From an uncultured Succinivibrionaceae bacterium (GTDB lineage Bacteria; Pseudomonadota; Gammaproteobacteria; Enterobacterales; Succinivibrionaceae), in contig CALXNX010000003.1 in assembly GCA_944389865.1 (NCBI GenBank), positions 18,146 to 82,145 of the forward strand: 64,000 bases of DNA. The letters run 5' to 3'. Below are positions 62,360-64,000 of this stretch, piece after piece. The notes beneath the pieces are model-generated. The model ran no database searches, was not told the DNA's origin, and worked only from the letters and a program-made list of their open reading frames with translations. A program made the translations under genes and the position numbers. How positions within the stretch are numbered: position 1 is the first letter of the stretch; each line of letters begins with the position of its first letter.

Positions 62360-62586
62360 ATTATCTCCCCCTGCTGCCTAGGCAAAAGTGTGATGCAGCC
62401 TGCAGATTTTACTCCCTAAACGCTGCAATAAGCCGCAGGGCGGCAAAATTTTGTAATTGCGCGCCTGAGGTCTCAGGACAAAGAGCCGCGCAGTGCAGTA
62501 AACTGCACACGGAAAAAGCCGACGCTCTGCTGCCGGCTGCAGCACAAACGCTTTATTAAAGCATTGAGTTTTAGACAGAGAGTTTT

Positions 62587-63783
62587 ATGGATAACTTCAA
62601 TTTCTGCCGCCCTACCGACTTTTATTTCGGACGCGGCGTGGAAAACGATACCGGCAAAGTATGCGTCAAGCACGGCGCTAAGAAAGTTTTAATTCATTAC
62701 GGCGGGCAGTCGGCAGTCAAGTCCGGCCTGCTTACCCGCGTGCAGGAGAGCTTGGATGATGCCGGTGTAGCCTATGTATGCTTAGGCGGCGTACAGCCCA
62801 ATCCGCGTGCGGAACTGGTCTACGAGGGCATCAGGATCTGCCGCGAGCAGAGCGTGGATTTAGTCCTCGCTGTAGGCGGCGGCAGCGTCATCGACTCCGC
62901 CAAGGCCATTGCCATGGGCGTGCCTTACGACGGTGATTTCTGGGACTTCTTCATGGGCAGCAGGGTGCCTGAGCGCGCGCTGCCGGTAGGCTGCGTGCTG
63001 ACCATTGCCGCTGCCGGCTCTGAAGGCTCCAACAGCTGCGTGATCGATCGCGTGGTGGACGGCGTGGTTAAGAAGAAGGGCAGCAACTTCCAGACCAATG
63101 TCTGCACCTTCTCAATTTTAAATCCTGAGCTGACCTATACTCTGCCGCCGTTCCAGACTGCCTGCGGCGCCTGCGACATCATGTGTCATGTCATCGAGCG
63201 CTATTTTACCAATACCCGCGCCGTCAAGATGAGCGATGAGCTCTGCGAAGGCGTGCTGCGCACTGTTGTGCAGATGCTGCCGCGCGTGATGGCCGATCCG
63301 CGCGATTACGATGCCAGAGCCAGCATCATGTGGGCCTCGACCCTCGCGCACAACAATCTCTTAGGAGCAGATCGCGAGCAGGATTGGGCCAGCCATCACT
63401 TGGAGCATGAGCTCTCGGCCATGTATGACTGCGCGCACGGCGCCGGTCTTGCAGTGGTTACCCCGGCTTGGATGACCTACGTGTATAAGCATGACGTAAT
63501 GCGCTTTGCCCGCTTTGCAGTCAACGTCATGGGCTGTCAGATGGATTATGAAGATCCGGAGCAGACTGCCTTAGCCGGCATCGCTGCCCTGCGTCAGCTG
63601 TGGGGCAATGCCGGTCTGCCGCTGAACTTTGACGAATTAGGCGCCAAGCGCGAGGATATTGACGCCTTAGTAGCCAACATCGGCGGTCCTGATCATAAGG
63701 AAGGCCATTTCGTGGTGTTAAATAAGGAAGATGTGCGCCGGATCTATCAGCTGGCAGCTGACTACCAGCGCCCGCAGGCATAA
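62587..63783 (+). CDS. iron-containing alcohol dehydrogenase (butanol dehydrogenase/YqhD-like)
   Basis: This 398-residue group III alcohol dehydrogenase has an NAD(P)-binding GGGSVIDSAKAIA (about residues 98-110) and metal ligands in ACDIMCHVIERYF (Asp, His) and SHHLEHELSAMYDCAHGAGLA (His, His). The YGGQSAVKSG start is typical of the BdhA/YqhD branch, which reduces aldehydes with NADPH. In an anaerobe it would serve aldehyde detoxification or fermentation. It is a single gene ending in a terminator at 63810. Confidence 0.92.
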   Translation: MDNFNFCRPTDFYFGRGVENDTGKVCVKHGAKKVLIHYGGQSAVKSGLLTRVQESLDDAGVAYVCLGGVQPNPRAELVYEGIRICREQSVDLVLAVGGGSVIDSAKAIAMGVPYDGDFWDFFMGSRVPERALPVGCVLTIAAAGSEGSNSCVIDRVVDGVVKKKGSNFQTNVCTFSILNPELTYTLPPFQTACGACDIMCHVIERYFTNTRAVKMSDELCEGVLRTVVQMLPRVMADPRDYDARASIMWASTLAHNNLLGADREQDWASHHLEHELSAMYDCAHGAGLAVVTPAWMTYVYKHDVMRFARFAVNVMGCQMDYEDPEQTALAGIAALRQLWGNAGLPLNFDELGAKREDIDALVANIGGPDHKEGHFVVLNKEDVRRIYQLAADYQRPQA

Positions 63784-63809
63784 TCCTTTTGAGTTAAGGT
63801 TATAAACAG

Positions 63810-63833
63810 GCGCCCTGCGGGGCGCTTTGCTTT
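63810..63833 (+). terminator. terminator of the alcohol dehydrogenase gene
   Basis: GCGCCC/GGGCGC stem with a TGCG loop, then TTTGCTTTG. Confidence 0.75.
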
Positions 63834-63851
63834 GCCGCCTGGTAGAAGAAC

Positions 63852-63880
63852 AAAAAAGAAAAGCTGCTCAACTGAGCAGC
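63852..63880 (-). terminator. terminator of tRNA-Asp (minus strand)
   Basis: On the minus strand, GCTGCTCA/TGAGCAGC (63863-63880) is followed by TTTTCTTTTTTG. This is a classic intrinsic terminator 45 bases after the tRNA 3' end. Confidence 0.85.
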
Positions 63881-63925
63881 CGTAAACACAACAAAAAGAG
63901 GAAAAATTATGAAAACTTGGAGCAG

Positions 63926-64000
63926 TGGCGGAACGGACGGGAATCGAACCCGCGACCTCCTGCGTGACAGGCAGGCATTCTAACCGGCTGAACTACCGCT
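63926..64000 (-). tRNA. tRNA-Asp (anticodon GTC), 5' end cut by window edge
   Basis: Read on the minus strand, 75 of the usual 77 bases are present, including the encoded CCA at 63926-63928, the T-arm GGGTTCGATTCCC, the anticodon loop CTGTCAC (anticodon GTC) and the D-arm. Only the first two bases (GG) lie beyond the window. It is close to the E. coli tRNA-Asp. Confidence 0.96.

Overview
This window is chromosomal DNA of a moderately GC-rich gammaproteobacterium, probably an anaerobic, saccharolytic member of the Aeromonadales (Succinivibrionaceae-like). That placement is inferred from three things: the glnE-ygiF-ygiM / cca-uppP-folB-tsaD-rpsU gene order shared with Escherichia coli; a complete Na+-pumping NADH:quinone oxidoreductase with its maturation factors; and mglBAC and maltodextrin genes with no aerobic respiratory genes in view. 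TTA is used heavily for leucine alongside CTG, which is unusual at this base composition.

Layout. 0-4 kb is the most disturbed part. The end of an IS256-family element has cut into an MmeI-like restriction-modification gene. It is followed by a DUF4156-like lipoprotein and an orphan DinJ/RelB antitoxin flanked by two diverged copies of the lipoprotein-tail/glnE-tail junction. 4-21.4 kb is the conserved housekeeping block (glnE, ygiF, ygiM, cca, uppP, folK, folB, tsaD, rpsU). It is interrupted between ygiM and cca by an ExeA/GspA-like ATPase with a small membrane partner, and by a maltodextrin unit (two-CBM20 amylomaltase, SLC45/MalT-type transporter, AraC regulator). A strongly structured multi-hairpin element lies in the rpsU leader. 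21.5-27 kb holds an EamA transporter and two convergent cyclic-di-GMP-type proteins. 27-30 kb is mpl-apbE-nqrM, divergent from proS. 32.5-36.5 kb is mglBAC with a recognisable promoter, a GalR/GalS-like operator and hairpins after mglB and mglC. 36.6-38.9 kb is an unrecognised secreted protein with a small partner. 39-45 kb is nqrABCDEF.

45.4-49.6 kb is an operon resembling E. coli yegTUVW (GntR regulator, ADP-ribosylglycohydrolase, PfkB kinase) with an NCS1 permease in place of the YegT transporter, and with a GntR-type operator just after its promoter. 49.6-58 kb carries ampG, yajQ, dxs-ispA-xseB and pheST. 58.3-62.4 kb is a four-gene envelope-glycosylation unit (GT2 polyprenyl-phosphate glycosyltransferase, LABN membrane protein, ArnT-like transferase, UDP-uronate-type epimerase). 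The window ends with an iron-containing alcohol dehydrogenase and a tRNA-Asp gene that runs off the edge.

How the parts fit: ApbE attaches FMN to the SGAT threonines of NqrB and NqrC, and NqrM is the Nqr maturation factor, so 28.5-29.8 kb serves the operon at 39-45 kb. Mpl and AmpG both belong to peptidoglycan recycling. UppP, IspA and Dxs feed the polyprenyl carrier that the 58-62 kb glycosylation unit would use. The least-described material is the rpsU leader element, the Yeg-like operon, the GT2/LABN/ArnT/epimerase set and the 36.6-38.9 kb secreted pair. No CRISPR array, prophage or complete novel defence system is visible.
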